48,219 nucleotides of DNA from Succinivibrio dextrinosolvens DSM 3072 (GTDB lineage: Bacteria > Pseudomonadota > Gammaproteobacteria > Enterobacterales > Succinivibrionaceae): positions 1 through 48,219 of the forward strand of contig NZ_FUXX01000018.1 of the NCBI RefSeq assembly GCF_900167015.1, read 5' to 3'. Below the pieces are notes generated by a model. It had not been told where the DNA came from, did not search any database, and saw only the letters and a list, made by a program, of their open reading frames with translations. Numbering within the stretch: position 1 is the stretch's first letter; each line of letters starts with the position of its first letter. Below, piece after piece: positions 8,660-16,769 of this stretch. Made by a program: the position numbers and the translations under genes.

Positions 8660-9223
8660 TTAACTACCAGTCTTGATTTGAACTGAGTGTATATTCCAGT
8701 TGAAATGAGATAAATCATGGTCAAGACGAATCTTTTCAATACATTTCTCTGGGCAGGTATTAATACATTCATCACAGCCGATACATATATCAGGATCGAC
8801 CATATGAGGCTCTTTTAAAATTCCGGCAATAGCATCGACAGGGCACTTGCGTTTGCATTTTCCACAGCCGGTACAGCTGTTTTCATGAATGTAGGCTACA
8901 AGACGAGGTGAGAATAACTGCTCCTCATAGTCCTCATATGATGCATTTGTATTTCCAATCATGGCGCCAAGCTGCTTTGCAACATCAGCACCGGCAGGAC
9001 GACACAGATTAGGTGCAGCTTTCTTTTCACTTAATGCTTTAGCATAGGCTGAACATCCTGGGAATCCGCACTGACCGCAGTTGATTCCTGGCAAAAGCAT
9101 CTCAATTCTTTTTTCTGCGCTGTTCTCTTTTTTATCGGCCAGAGTTGACAGATAGGAGAGAATTAAACCTAATAGCAAAAGTACAGCAGCTAAAATCAGA
9201 ATAAACTTAATTTCAATTATCAT
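8660..9223 (-). CDS. rnfB: Rnf complex subunit RnfB (RsxB)
   Basis: RnfB is the iron-sulfur subunit thought to accept electrons from ferredoxin. The 187-residue protein has one N-terminal membrane helix (residues 4-27) and a four-cysteine cluster motif (Cys49, 52, 57 and 74, in INCGQCGFPGC). Two classical [4Fe-4S] ferredoxin motifs follow, at Cys117/120/123/127 and Cys147/150/153/157. The length matches the gammaproteobacterial form. Its start overlaps the rnfA stop by four bases (ATGA), indicating coupling. Confidence 0.96.
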   Translation of the reverse strand: MIIEIKFILILAAVLLLLGLILSYLSTLADKKENSAEKRIEMLLPGINCGQCGFPGCSAYAKALSEKKAAPNLCRPAGADVAKQLGAMIGNTNASYEDYEEQLFSPRLVAYIHENSCTGCGKCKRKCPVDAIAGILKEPHMVDPDICIGCDECINTCPEKCIEKIRLDHDLSHFNWNIHSVQIKTGS

Positions 9224-9807
9224 GCTGCACTCCCTGCAAAACCTGCAAAGCCCATAAATGCAAGTGACAAGAGACCTGCGGTTATAAGTGCAATAGCTGT
9301 ATTCTTAAATGGTTCTGGAACATCGGATATAGCTAGTCTTTCTCTTATTGCTGCAAAGAGTGTTAATACCAGTGTAAAACCGGTGCCAGCACCTAAAGCA
9401 AACACACAGGCCTCTGAAAATGAAAACTGAAGGGAATTCTGTAAGAGAACAAGTCCTAAAACTACGCAGTTTGTAGTAATGAGCGGCAGGTAGATTCCAA
9501 GTGCGTTATACAGATCATAGGATATAAATCTGATTGCAATTTCCACAAGCTGCACGGTAAGAGCAATGATTACAATATCCATAATAAGGTCAAGTGACTG
9601 CAGATTGAATGGAATCAGAACCAGTGAATTTACCGCATAGCATCCCATTGATGTCATTAGCAGCACAAAGGTTGTAGCAATTCCCATTCCGAATGCAGCA
9701 GAGATTTTGTTGGAGACACCTAAAAAAGGGCACAGTCCTAAAAATCTGACCAGCACAAAGTTATTAACAATTGCTGCACCAAAAAATAAAAACAATAAAT
9801 GAGTCAT
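9220..9807 (-). CDS. rnfA: Rnf complex subunit RnfA (RsxA)
   Basis: RnfA is the small integral membrane subunit that pairs with RnfE. The 195-residue protein has about six hydrophobic helices and the family motifs NNFVLVRFLGLCPFLGVS (residues 15-32) and LITTNCVVLGLVLL (about 108-121). Their cysteines are thought to form the intramembrane [2Fe-2S] site with RnfE. It is the first gene of the rnfABCDGE operon. The operon promoter must lie in the 67-bp gap shared with the divergent nth gene. A 10-bp palindrome ACAAATTTGT sits in that gap, with no obvious regulator. Confidence 0.96.
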   Translation of the reverse strand: MTHLLFLFFGAAIVNNFVLVRFLGLCPFLGVSNKISAAFGMGIATTFVLLMTSMGCYAVNSLVLIPFNLQSLDLIMDIVIIALTVQLVEIAIRFISYDLYNALGIYLPLITTNCVVLGLVLLQNSLQFSFSEACVFALGAGTGFTLVLTLFAAIRERLAISDVPEPFKNTAIALITAGLLSLAFMGFAGFAGSAA

Positions 9808-9874
9808 GATTTAAAATATAAAGGCAGTACAAATTTGTAATAAAGATATGATACCGCAAAGAGATTGATATTTC

Positions 9875-10519
9875 ATGAAAAAAACTATTAGTTTGTTATC
9901 TTCTCACGATAGATGTGAGATTCTGCAGATATTAAGTGAGTGTTTTCCAAATCCTAAATCAGAGCTTGTATTTAATAATCCTTACGAGCTTTTATGTGCG
10001 GTGATTCTATCTGCACAGGCAACTGATGAGTCGGTAAACAGAGTTACGCCGTTACTATTTGAAAAGGCTCCAACTCCTGAGAAAATGATCCTGCTAGGCG
10101 AGGATGGAATCGCATTGATTGTAAGGACAATTGGTCTGTGGAGGGCAAAATCACACAATATTTATGAGATGTCAAAGATTCTTGTAGAGAAGTTTGAAAG
10201 TACTGTTCCCTGTACTTATGAAGAGCTGATTTCTCTACCAGGTGTTGGTTCTAAAACTGCCAAGGTGGTTATGAATGTTGCCTTTGGTCTTCCTACGGTT
10301 GCTGTGGATACCCATATCTTCAGAGTATGTAACCGTACGGGATTTTGTCCTGGTAAGAATGCCAAAGAGGTTGAGGATAAGATTGTTCCTCTTATAGATG
10401 ATAAATATCTTGTAAAATCTCATCATCTGTTGCTGCTTCACGGCAGATATGTATGTAAGGCAAGAAATCCTATGTGTGAGGAGTGCCGGATAAAGGATTT
10501 GTGTATAAAGAGGATGTAA
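9875..10519 (+). CDS. nth: Endonuclease III (Nth)
   Basis: Nth is a bifunctional DNA glycosylase and AP lyase that removes oxidised pyrimidines in base-excision repair. The 214-residue protein has the helix-hairpin-helix LPGVGSKTAK with catalytic Lys127, and catalytic Asp145 in AVDTH. Their spacing of 18 equals that of Lys120/Asp138 in E. coli. The [4Fe-4S] motif C-x6-C-x2-C-x5-C is complete at the C terminus. In many gammaproteobacteria nth is the last gene of the rnf/rsx operon. Here it is divergent from rnfA, 67 bp away, so the association persists in a rearranged form. Confidence 0.97.
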   Translation: MKKTISLLSSHDRCEILQILSECFPNPKSELVFNNPYELLCAVILSAQATDESVNRVTPLLFEKAPTPEKMILLGEDGIALIVRTIGLWRAKSHNIYEMSKILVEKFESTVPCTYEELISLPGVGSKTAKVVMNVAFGLPTVAVDTHIFRVCNRTGFCPGKNAKEVEDKIVPLIDDKYLVKSHHLLLLHGRYVCKARNPMCEECRIKDLCIKRM

Positions 10520-10582
10520 GATTAGATGGTGGGGATAGCGCTGGAAAATCATACTAGGAAATAATTTTTTTTAGAATTTTAG

Positions 10583-10615
10583 TACTCCCCAGTATCATTA
10601 GGAGTATATTTTTTT
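10583..10615 (+). terminator. Probable terminator after nth
   Basis: The arms TACTCC (10583-10588) and GGAGTA (10601-10606) form a 6-bp stem with a 12-base loop, followed by a T-rich tail to 10615. It lies 63 bp past the nth stop. The remainder of the 309-bp gap up to 10829 shows nothing else recognisable. Confidence 0.5.
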
Positions 10616-10828
10616 GCATTATCTGACATGTAACCTTGGATAATTTCAAATGTTCCTTTTCGTATGGAATTTCAGAAAGAGTTGATTATTGAAAGTATCT
10701 TTGTGGTATCTCTGTTTCCTGGATGATGTCTGTGATATTTAAAATCCGCAGACAATATGGAAAAACTTTTTTTTTGCTGTATGATACGCTAAGTTTTGAT
10801 TATTTAATTTTACTAAGGTTTCTCTGAA

Positions 10829-12364
10829 ATGTTCTTAACTGCAGATAAGAATTCTTTAAAAGATAAGAAGTATAAAAGTGTTATTAAAATCATTATTCTT
10901 ATTCTAAGTTCTTTTTTTTGTGCCTGGGTATTTCAGTACATCTGTTTTGGAAGACCTACCTTTATTATTTCTGCTTTCTTTTTCTGTCTGATATTAAGCT
11001 TCTATGATGCTTCAAGATTAGGTCTTAATATTTTTACTCTTTTATTATCTCTGGTTTATCCTGCAGCTAAGGTGTTTGGCAGTGGAGTTGTACAGACTGC
11101 TGCTCTGGATGTAGTTTTAACCACTAATTTTGAAGAGACAGTCGGTTTTCATGAGGTTCTTCCTTTATACCTGTTGCTGCAGGGCGGAGTAATCTTTGTC
11201 GTATATCTGCTGCTGATTATCTTTAATAAAAAGTTATCTATAAATTTATCTGGAATAAAGAAGATTTATCGCTGTCTTCTAACTGCTGCTGCCTGTATCT
11301 GTGTTTTTATTTATGGTTATAAGGCTTTTGAACCACGTGTAAGTGAAATGATTGAAGCCTACAGCTTTATTGTGGATGAAGAAGAACCTAAAGCGACCGA
11401 TTTTAAGATCCTTTCTCAGACTTCAAAATATGACAATTATGTTGTTATCATAGGAGAGTCCATGAGATCAGACTTTATGTCTGCATATGGATTCCCCGTG
11501 GATACTACTCCTTTTATTAAAAAGATGAATAAGCACTATATAAGTAATTTCATCTCTCCTGCTCCTAATACTACTATTTCTGTACCAAGATTCCTCTCTT
11601 TAACTGTTGAGGGAAAACTTCAGGATAATAACAATGCTGTTACTATGGCAAAGCTGGCAGGCTTTGATACTCACTGGATTTCTTCTCAGGGATATTCTGG
11701 TATTTCCTGCTCATCAGCAGGTCGTGTAGCCAGATATGCAGATAGTAAGAGTTTTGTTCCTGTACAGAATGACTTTGTTCTTTTACCTCTTATTGAAAAA
11801 ACTCTAAAGAATAATCATAAGAAGGTTATCTTTGTGCATATTGTTGGATCTCACGAGAATCCATGTTCAAAACTATTTGGATATCCTAATAGCTATAAGT
11901 ACAATGTAGGCAAGGTAATGAACTGTTATCTTGCAACATATAACAAGACTGATGAGCTTGTCCAGAAGGTTGCAGAAATGCTTAAGGAATACTCAAAGTC
12001 CTATTCACTGGCTTATTTTGCCGACCATGGTTTGAACTTTGTTGAATCTTCCGGCGGTTATAAAATCTTCAGGGATCCAGAGATTAAGCAGAGTTATGAC
12101 GTGCCATTCTTTGTAGTAGCCTCTGATATCAATGATAATCAGGAATATAAGGTTACAAGATCAGCCTTTAATATGATTGATTTCTATGCATCCTGGTTTG
12201 GAGTTAAAACCAATCTTACCCGCGATGATTATGATATTTTCAGATCTGAAAGTGATTCAAATCCTCTTGTTGCTGATTATGAGAATGCCTTGAATCCATA
12301 TAATGAGAAACATGATGGTATCAGGGCAACAGATGTTTATCAGAAGATGACCGAAGCTAAATAA
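10829..12364 (+). CDS. Membrane phosphoethanolamine transferase-like enzyme
   Basis: This 511-residue protein has about four to five N-terminal membrane helices (to about residue 165) and a periplasmic alkaline-phosphatase/sulfatase-fold domain. Catalytic signatures of the EptA/OpgE-type family are present: VIIGESMRSDF with metal-binding Glu210, and SPAPNTTISVPRFLS with the probable nucleophile Thr248. YFADHGL near residue 397 supplies the second Asp-His metal ligands. Such enzymes move phosphoethanolamine from phosphatidylethanolamine to lipid A, core sugars, glucans or flagellar rod protein, and the acceptor cannot be told from sequence. An AAGG ribosome-binding site precedes the ATG. A probable terminator lies after it, so it may be transcribed alone. 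Confidence 0.8.
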   Translation: MFLTADKNSLKDKKYKSVIKIIILILSSFFCAWVFQYICFGRPTFIISAFFFCLILSFYDASRLGLNIFTLLLSLVYPAAKVFGSGVVQTAALDVVLTTNFEETVGFHEVLPLYLLLQGGVIFVVYLLLIIFNKKLSINLSGIKKIYRCLLTAAACICVFIYGYKAFEPRVSEMIEAYSFIVDEEEPKATDFKILSQTSKYDNYVVIIGESMRSDFMSAYGFPVDTTPFIKKMNKHYISNFISPAPNTTISVPRFLSLTVEGKLQDNNNAVTMAKLAGFDTHWISSQGYSGISCSSAGRVARYADSKSFVPVQNDFVLLPLIEKTLKNNHKKVIFVHIVGSHENPCSKLFGYPNSYKYNVGKVMNCYLATYNKTDELVQKVAEMLKEYSKSYSLAYFADHGLNFVESSGGYKIFRDPEIKQSYDVPFFVVASDINDNQEYKVTRSAFNMIDFYASWFGVKTNLTRDDYDIFRSESDSNPLVADYENALNPYNEKHDGIRATDVYQKMTEAK

Positions 12365-12423
12365 CATTTTTATTTAGTTGTCTGGATTGTGGATTATTTA
12401 GATTCAATAACAAATTGGTTTAC

Positions 12424-12459
12424 TCTCTTATTAGGTCTTATAAGAGATTAAACTTTTTT
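12424..12459 (+). terminator. Probable terminator after the phosphoethanolamine transferase-like gene
   Basis: The arms TCTCTTAT (12424-12431) and ATAAGAGA (12440-12447) form a perfect 8-bp stem with an 8-base loop. A run of six T follows at 12454-12459. The AT-rich stem and the 6-base gap before the T-run make it weaker than a canonical terminator. Confidence 0.45.
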
Positions 12460-12537
12460 GTCCAATTACTCAATAGTAGGCTATTGGTTAATTAGTTATA
12501 ACATTGCGATTTGTGATTATTTATTTTGGAGCCTAAT

Positions 12538-13404
12538 ATGACTTTTCTTGTGGACTCTCACTGTCATCTTGCAAGCTTATCCCTAGAGGGTAAAGCTTCT
12601 AACAATATTGATGAGACTATTGAGAGAGCAAGACGCTGTGGCGTAAGTCATTTCCTTTCAATTGCCTGCACATCAAAAGAGTTTGAAAAGAATCTTGAGA
12701 TTGCAAAGAATTATGACAATATTTATCTAGGCTGCGGTATTCATCCTTTAAATCTTGAGGATGAGCCTGACTGGACAGATGAAAGATTAAAGTCTAATCT
12801 TCTATCCTCTGATAAGGTTATAGCAGTAGGGGAAACTGGTCTTGATTATCATTATGCTGCAGAGACTAAAGATCTTCAGATTGCCTCCTTTGTAAGACAT
12901 ATTGGTATTGCTCTTGATGTAAAAAAGCCTCTGGTTATTCATGCCAGAGAGGCAAAAAATGATACTCTGTCTATCTTAAAAGCTGAAAATGCACGTGATG
13001 CAGGTGGCGTAATCCACTGTTTTACTGATACCGTGGATATGGCAAGAGTCTGTCTTGATTTAGGTTTTTATATCTCCTTTACAGGAATTGCTACCTTTAA
13101 GCCTAGCGATAATGTCAGAGAGGTTGTTAAATATGTTCCTCTTGATAGAATGATGGTGGAGACAGACTGTCCTTATCTTGCACCTGTGCCTGTAAGAGGA
13201 ATTGAGAATGAGCCTGCTTTTGTACGCTATACTTTAAAGTATATTGCTGATTTTAAAGGCGTATCAGAAAAGGAACTTGCTAGAATAACTTCTGAGAACT
13301 TTGAGAATTTATACAATTTAAAACTATCAGATGTTGAAAAGTTAGGCATTGAGGTGTCGAGCTACAAGATTGAGAAGATTATGGATAGGGAGTTTGAGAA
13401 GTAG
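12538..13404 (+). CDS. TatD-family metal-dependent hydrolase
   Basis: This 288-residue TIM-barrel protein belongs to the TatD/YcfH deoxyribonuclease family. The metal ligands and signatures are complete: DSHCHL at residues 6-11, the Glu of GETGLDYHY, VIHAREA, GVIHCF and ETDCPYLAPVPVRG. Family members are metal-dependent 3'-5' exonucleases or D-aminoacyl-type hydrolases, and many have no settled role. The ATG at 12538 is preferred to an in-frame TTG at 12526 because GGAG sits 6-7 bases before it and the protein then begins at the usual place. Nothing ties it functionally to the membrane sulfatase-fold genes on either side. Confidence 0.92.
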   Translation: MTFLVDSHCHLASLSLEGKASNNIDETIERARRCGVSHFLSIACTSKEFEKNLEIAKNYDNIYLGCGIHPLNLEDEPDWTDERLKSNLLSSDKVIAVGETGLDYHYAAETKDLQIASFVRHIGIALDVKKPLVIHAREAKNDTLSILKAENARDAGGVIHCFTDTVDMARVCLDLGFYISFTGIATFKPSDNVREVVKYVPLDRMMVETDCPYLAPVPVRGIENEPAFVRYTLKYIADFKGVSEKELARITSENFENLYNLKLSDVEKLGIEVSSYKIEKIMDREFEK

Positions 13405-13636
13405 TGTATTTGAGGAATATTGTTAGATTATTTTGAAAGCTTGTTTGGTAGAAACGAGGGAGCAATAAAAGAAATATATTATATAAAAGTAAGGTTATTA
13501 AAATTTCTTAACTGCTTATGGAAAGTCACTTCAATATACGTTCAAATAAATCTTCATCAATTTCTCTGATAGCATTATGGGGTAGAAAAACACTTGTCCA
13601 TCTAAAGGATACTCACTTTTTAATTAATTGAAATAT

Positions 13637-13672
13637 AAATAAACTAAGAAATAAACTAAGAAATAAACTAAG
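13637..13672. repeat. Three perfect 12-bp tandem repeats just before a start codon
   Basis: The unit AAATAAACTAAG occurs three times in direct tandem (13637-13648, 13649-13660, 13661-13672). The last copy ends 8 bases before the ATG at 13681, so the array occupies the ribosome-binding region and provides the only purine-rich stretch (AAGAG) there. A change in copy number could alter expression of the downstream gene. Confidence 0.85.
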
Positions 13673-13680
13673 AGATTTTT

Positions 13681-15351
13681 ATGAAGATTTTTGAGTCCTT
13701 AAGGATTCGATTACTGATAAGTATGTTTATTGTGATTCTGTATTTTGGAATCGCTCTTGATTTTTCATTATCAAAGCTTTTTATAAGTCATGTAGATGAA
13801 GCAACATCTTTCTCCTCTGACTTTAAGAGACTCGTAATCTATTTTTTACTGATTTTCTTATCTTTTATATTTCTAAATAAAAAATATCGCTTTTTTGTTT
13901 TCCCTTTTTATCTTGTATGGACTATACAGTTTTTAAACTTCTCCAATACAGGTGTATTCCTAAGTCCTTTAACTATTGAGAATCTGGGAGAATACAGTTC
14001 CATAGGACTTGGTCTGATTTTAAAATTTGTTTATCTGTTTATATTAAGTCTTGCTCTTTTTGTTTATCTTTTAGTTGTAATGCCAAAAATAAGATTATCA
14101 TGGAACTGGAAGATTAGTGTTTCTGCATTTTTATTTTTAACTTTATTTATTTTCTTTTCCGTAAGATCAAGTTATCCTGTAGCTCAGTTTGTTAACAGCT
14201 TCTACATTGTTTATTTAAATAATTACGCAGAGATTGAACGAAACAATGGAGAGCACTTCTTGAAGAGATTTGTTAATACTTTTAATGCTAAAGGAATTGA
14301 AAATCCGATTAATCCTAAAAATGAGAAACTTAATCTTATTATTATTTTCACAGAAGGCTTATCAGATAGAGTAATCTCTGAGGCGTTAACTCCTAATCTG
14401 TATAAGTTACGACAGAACAGTCTGTACTTTGAAAACTACTATAATCATACTGCTCCTACATTCAGAGGTCTACGTGGCCAGCTTATTTCAGGCTTTGTTC
14501 GTGCAGCAAATTCTGATGTGAATACTATGTCTCAAAGACGTCTTGAACTGACCTTCAAAAACTCAAGTGAATCTTTGCCTTCTATTTTTAATGATAATCA
14601 TTATGATACTGTATTTTTAGGTCCACATCAGTCGGATGATAAACTGTACTTATACATGAAAGTAACTGGTTTTAGAAATATACGCTCTTCGAATGATTTT
14701 CATACTTCTAACGAACACAATTCTGAGTTGACAGACCATGATATCTTTAATTTTCTTGCAGAGATTATCGATGAAGAAATGAGAAATGATAATCATTTCT
14801 TTATTTCAATGTATAACGGTGAAACTCATCATGGCATGATAGTTAAAGAGCATATCTATGGTGACGGTGTGAATGATTATTTCAATAAGTTCCATAATTT
14901 CGATTTCTGTCTTGGGAAATTCATAGAGAGATTTAACGAAAGTAAAGTCAGTGATAATACAGTTTTGGTTATTACAACTGATCATAGTACCTATGCAGTC
15001 CCTTTATTTGAAGATTCATTTCGATTTAAAACCAATACAAGATCATTGTTTGTAGATAAAATTCCTTTTATTGTGTATAAAAAAGGTGTAACTGTTAATC
15101 CTCTTATTTTCAATGCTCATGGAAGAAATTCTCTTTGTCTTGCTCCAACCTTACTTGATTTAATGGGGATGGATGGTATTAAGCATCATTTTCTAGGGAC
15201 TTCTTTGTTTGATGAAAATGACTCCGAGCTTGAACATTTATCTATTATTGGTGCTGACAGTGTGGAAACATCTGAAAATGAGTATCATGATACTAAAATA
15301 AGGGAAGACCACGAGAGACTGCTTAAGGATTTTTGGGGCTTTTCTGGCTAG
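13681..15351 (+). CDS. LtaS-like membrane sulfatase-fold transferase
   Basis: This 556-residue protein has about five membrane helices (to about residue 165) followed by a periplasmic sulfatase-fold domain of the LtaS/MdoB superfamily. The likely active-site elements are IIFTEGLSD with metal-binding Glu225, NHTAPTFRGLRG with nucleophile Thr260, and ITTDHST with a further Asp-His pair. Gram-negative members transfer phosphoglycerol or phosphoethanolamine to surface or periplasmic glycans, and a role in decorating the nearby glycan is plausible but unproven. It differs from the gene at 10829 in its active-site motifs, so the two are not recent duplicates. Three 12-bp tandem repeats lie right before its start. 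Confidence 0.78.
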   Translation: MKIFESLRIRLLISMFIVILYFGIALDFSLSKLFISHVDEATSFSSDFKRLVIYFLLIFLSFIFLNKKYRFFVFPFYLVWTIQFLNFSNTGVFLSPLTIENLGEYSSIGLGLILKFVYLFILSLALFVYLLVVMPKIRLSWNWKISVSAFLFLTLFIFFSVRSSYPVAQFVNSFYIVYLNNYAEIERNNGEHFLKRFVNTFNAKGIENPINPKNEKLNLIIIFTEGLSDRVISEALTPNLYKLRQNSLYFENYYNHTAPTFRGLRGQLISGFVRAANSDVNTMSQRRLELTFKNSSESLPSIFNDNHYDTVFLGPHQSDDKLYLYMKVTGFRNIRSSNDFHTSNEHNSELTDHDIFNFLAEIIDEEMRNDNHFFISMYNGETHHGMIVKEHIYGDGVNDYFNKFHNFDFCLGKFIERFNESKVSDNTVLVITTDHSTYAVPLFEDSFRFKTNTRSLFVDKIPFIVYKKGVTVNPLIFNAHGRNSLCLAPTLLDLMGMDGIKHHFLGTSLFDENDSELEHLSIIGADSVETSENEYHDTKIREDHERLLKDFWGFSG

Positions 15352-15440
15352 CTTGTATTGATATCATGTATATTAATTACCTGATTTTATTAACTATTTA
15401 CTGATATGCTAAATCTATTTCTTATGGAATACTTGGAATA

Positions 15441-15642
15441 ATGAAAATCATAAGACAGTTAAAGAATAAGAATTTTGTTTCCCTATAAAACAGTCTATCG
15501 TTTTCTTGCGCTGATTATTAACATAATGGTTTTATACTTCTTTTCAAAGAAAATTCTGTTTACGGATAAGTTATTCGTATCAGTTCAAGGAAATTTCCTA
15601 AACAATGTTCTGTTGATATTTTGTTTATTAATGATCAGCTAG
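15441..15642 (+). pseudogene. Fragment of a frameshifted membrane-protein gene
   Basis: An ATG at 15441 opens MKIIRQLKNKNFVSL and then stops. In the next frame, from 15478, the sequence reads without a break for 54 codons as a hydrophobic stretch (FPYKTVYRFLALIINIMVLYF and onward) and ends at 15642. Joining the two by a +1 shift gives a basic start plus two membrane helices, similar in layout to the N terminus of the LtaS-like protein just upstream. This suggests a dead, truncated gene. It occupies most of the 381-bp gap at 15352-15732, and the rest shows nothing. Confidence 0.35.
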
Positions 15643-15732
15643 ATATGTACCAAGATATCATTATTTGATAATGAAAAGTTTTTTGAATTTTATCTATACC
15701 ACCACAAAAATAGAAGCAGAGGTATTCGTTAA

Positions 15733-16653
15733 ATGTATCTTCGAAATTTAGAATTAAAAGATGCAGACTTCATGTTAGAGTGGATGCATGATGAAGATGT
15801 TGTGAATCAACTTAAAGGGAATTTTCTTTCTAAAACAAAATCTGATGTTATAAAGTTTATCGAAAGTTCTAAAGATACAAGTAGTAATCTTCACCTAGCA
15901 ATTTGTTCGGATTCTGATGAATATATGGGAACTGTAAGTTTAAAGAATATTGATCAGAAAAGAAAAATTGCAGAATTTGCTATCGCAGTCAGAAAGAAAG
16001 CGATGAACTGTGGTTATTCATGGTTTGGAATGGACTCTATTATAAAGAGAGCTTTTGATCTTCTTGATCTTGAATGTGTTTATTGGTGTGTTTCAAAAAA
16101 TAATAATAGAGCACTAAGTTTTTATAATAAGCATAATTTTCATGAGGTTTTTGATATTCCTGAAGATGTTATAAACAGATATGATAAGTCTGATGGTTTG
16201 AAATGGTATTCTGTTTTAAAAGGGGATGTTTTGACTAATGTAAAGTCAATTGTTGGTTGCAAGATAATAAAAATCAACACTGTTTCTTCCTTAGGTATAG
16301 GTGAGCTTTCTTTTTTCGATGACAATAACGATATTAACTTTAATATAAAACGAATCTACTATATTTCTAAGGTTCCAGAAGGTTCTCGTAGAGGGTTCCA
16401 TGCCCATAAAAATCTAAAGCAATTGTTGTTTTGCCCTTATGGAAGAATACAGTTGATATTGGAAAACGAATTAGGAAGAAAGGAAGTTGAACTTTCTGAT
16501 CCTTCAGTTGGTGTTATTATAGAAAAAACGACATGGAGAGAAATGATCTGGCTCCAAAAGAATTCTGTTTTATGTGTTGCAGCTTCAGATTATTATGATG
16601 AAAAAGATTATATTCGTGATTATGATGAATTTAAAAAATATCTGCATTTATAA
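15733..16653 (+). CDS. Fusion of a GNAT acetyltransferase and a QdtA/FdtA-like sugar 3,4-ketoisomerase
   Basis: This 306-residue protein has two parts. Residues 1 to about 165 look like a RimJ/RimL-type GNAT N-acetyltransferase (LRNLELKDADFMLEW at the start, and NNNRALSFYNKHNF near residue 120). Residues about 172-306 form a cupin of the WxcM/QdtA/FdtA type, with the signature GFHAHKNLKQLL, including the catalytic-type histidine, and the closing motif ASDYYDEKDYIRDYDEF. QdtA/FdtA isomerise dTDP-4-keto-6-deoxyglucose to the 3-keto form on the way to Qui3NAc or Fuc3NAc. Known acetyltransferase-ketoisomerase fusions (WxcM, FdtD) carry a hexapeptide-repeat acetyltransferase, not a GNAT, so this pairing is less usual. 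RmlB in this window could supply the substrate. It opens the AT-rich glycan locus. Confidence 0.8.
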   Translation: MYLRNLELKDADFMLEWMHDEDVVNQLKGNFLSKTKSDVIKFIESSKDTSSNLHLAICSDSDEYMGTVSLKNIDQKRKIAEFAIAVRKKAMNCGYSWFGMDSIIKRAFDLLDLECVYWCVSKNNNRALSFYNKHNFHEVFDIPEDVINRYDKSDGLKWYSVLKGDVLTNVKSIVGCKIIKINTVSSLGIGELSFFDDNNDINFNIKRIYYISKVPEGSRRGFHAHKNLKQLLFCPYGRIQLILENELGRKEVELSDPSVGVIIEKTTWREMIWLQKNSVLCVAASDYYDEKDYIRDYDEFKKYLHL

Positions 16654-16769
16654 AAAAATATAATTTGATTTACAGATGTGTTCTTTTGGTTAACTAATAT
16701 TAAAAGAGATTGTTTTTTTTGTCTACTTCTATATACTCAGGATTGTTATATTTAATTTTGTGAATTTGT

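Noticed and set aside
13637-13672. CRISPR-like repeat array
   Set aside because: The 12-bp units are directly adjacent with no spacers, and no cas gene is present. It is a simple tandem repeat.
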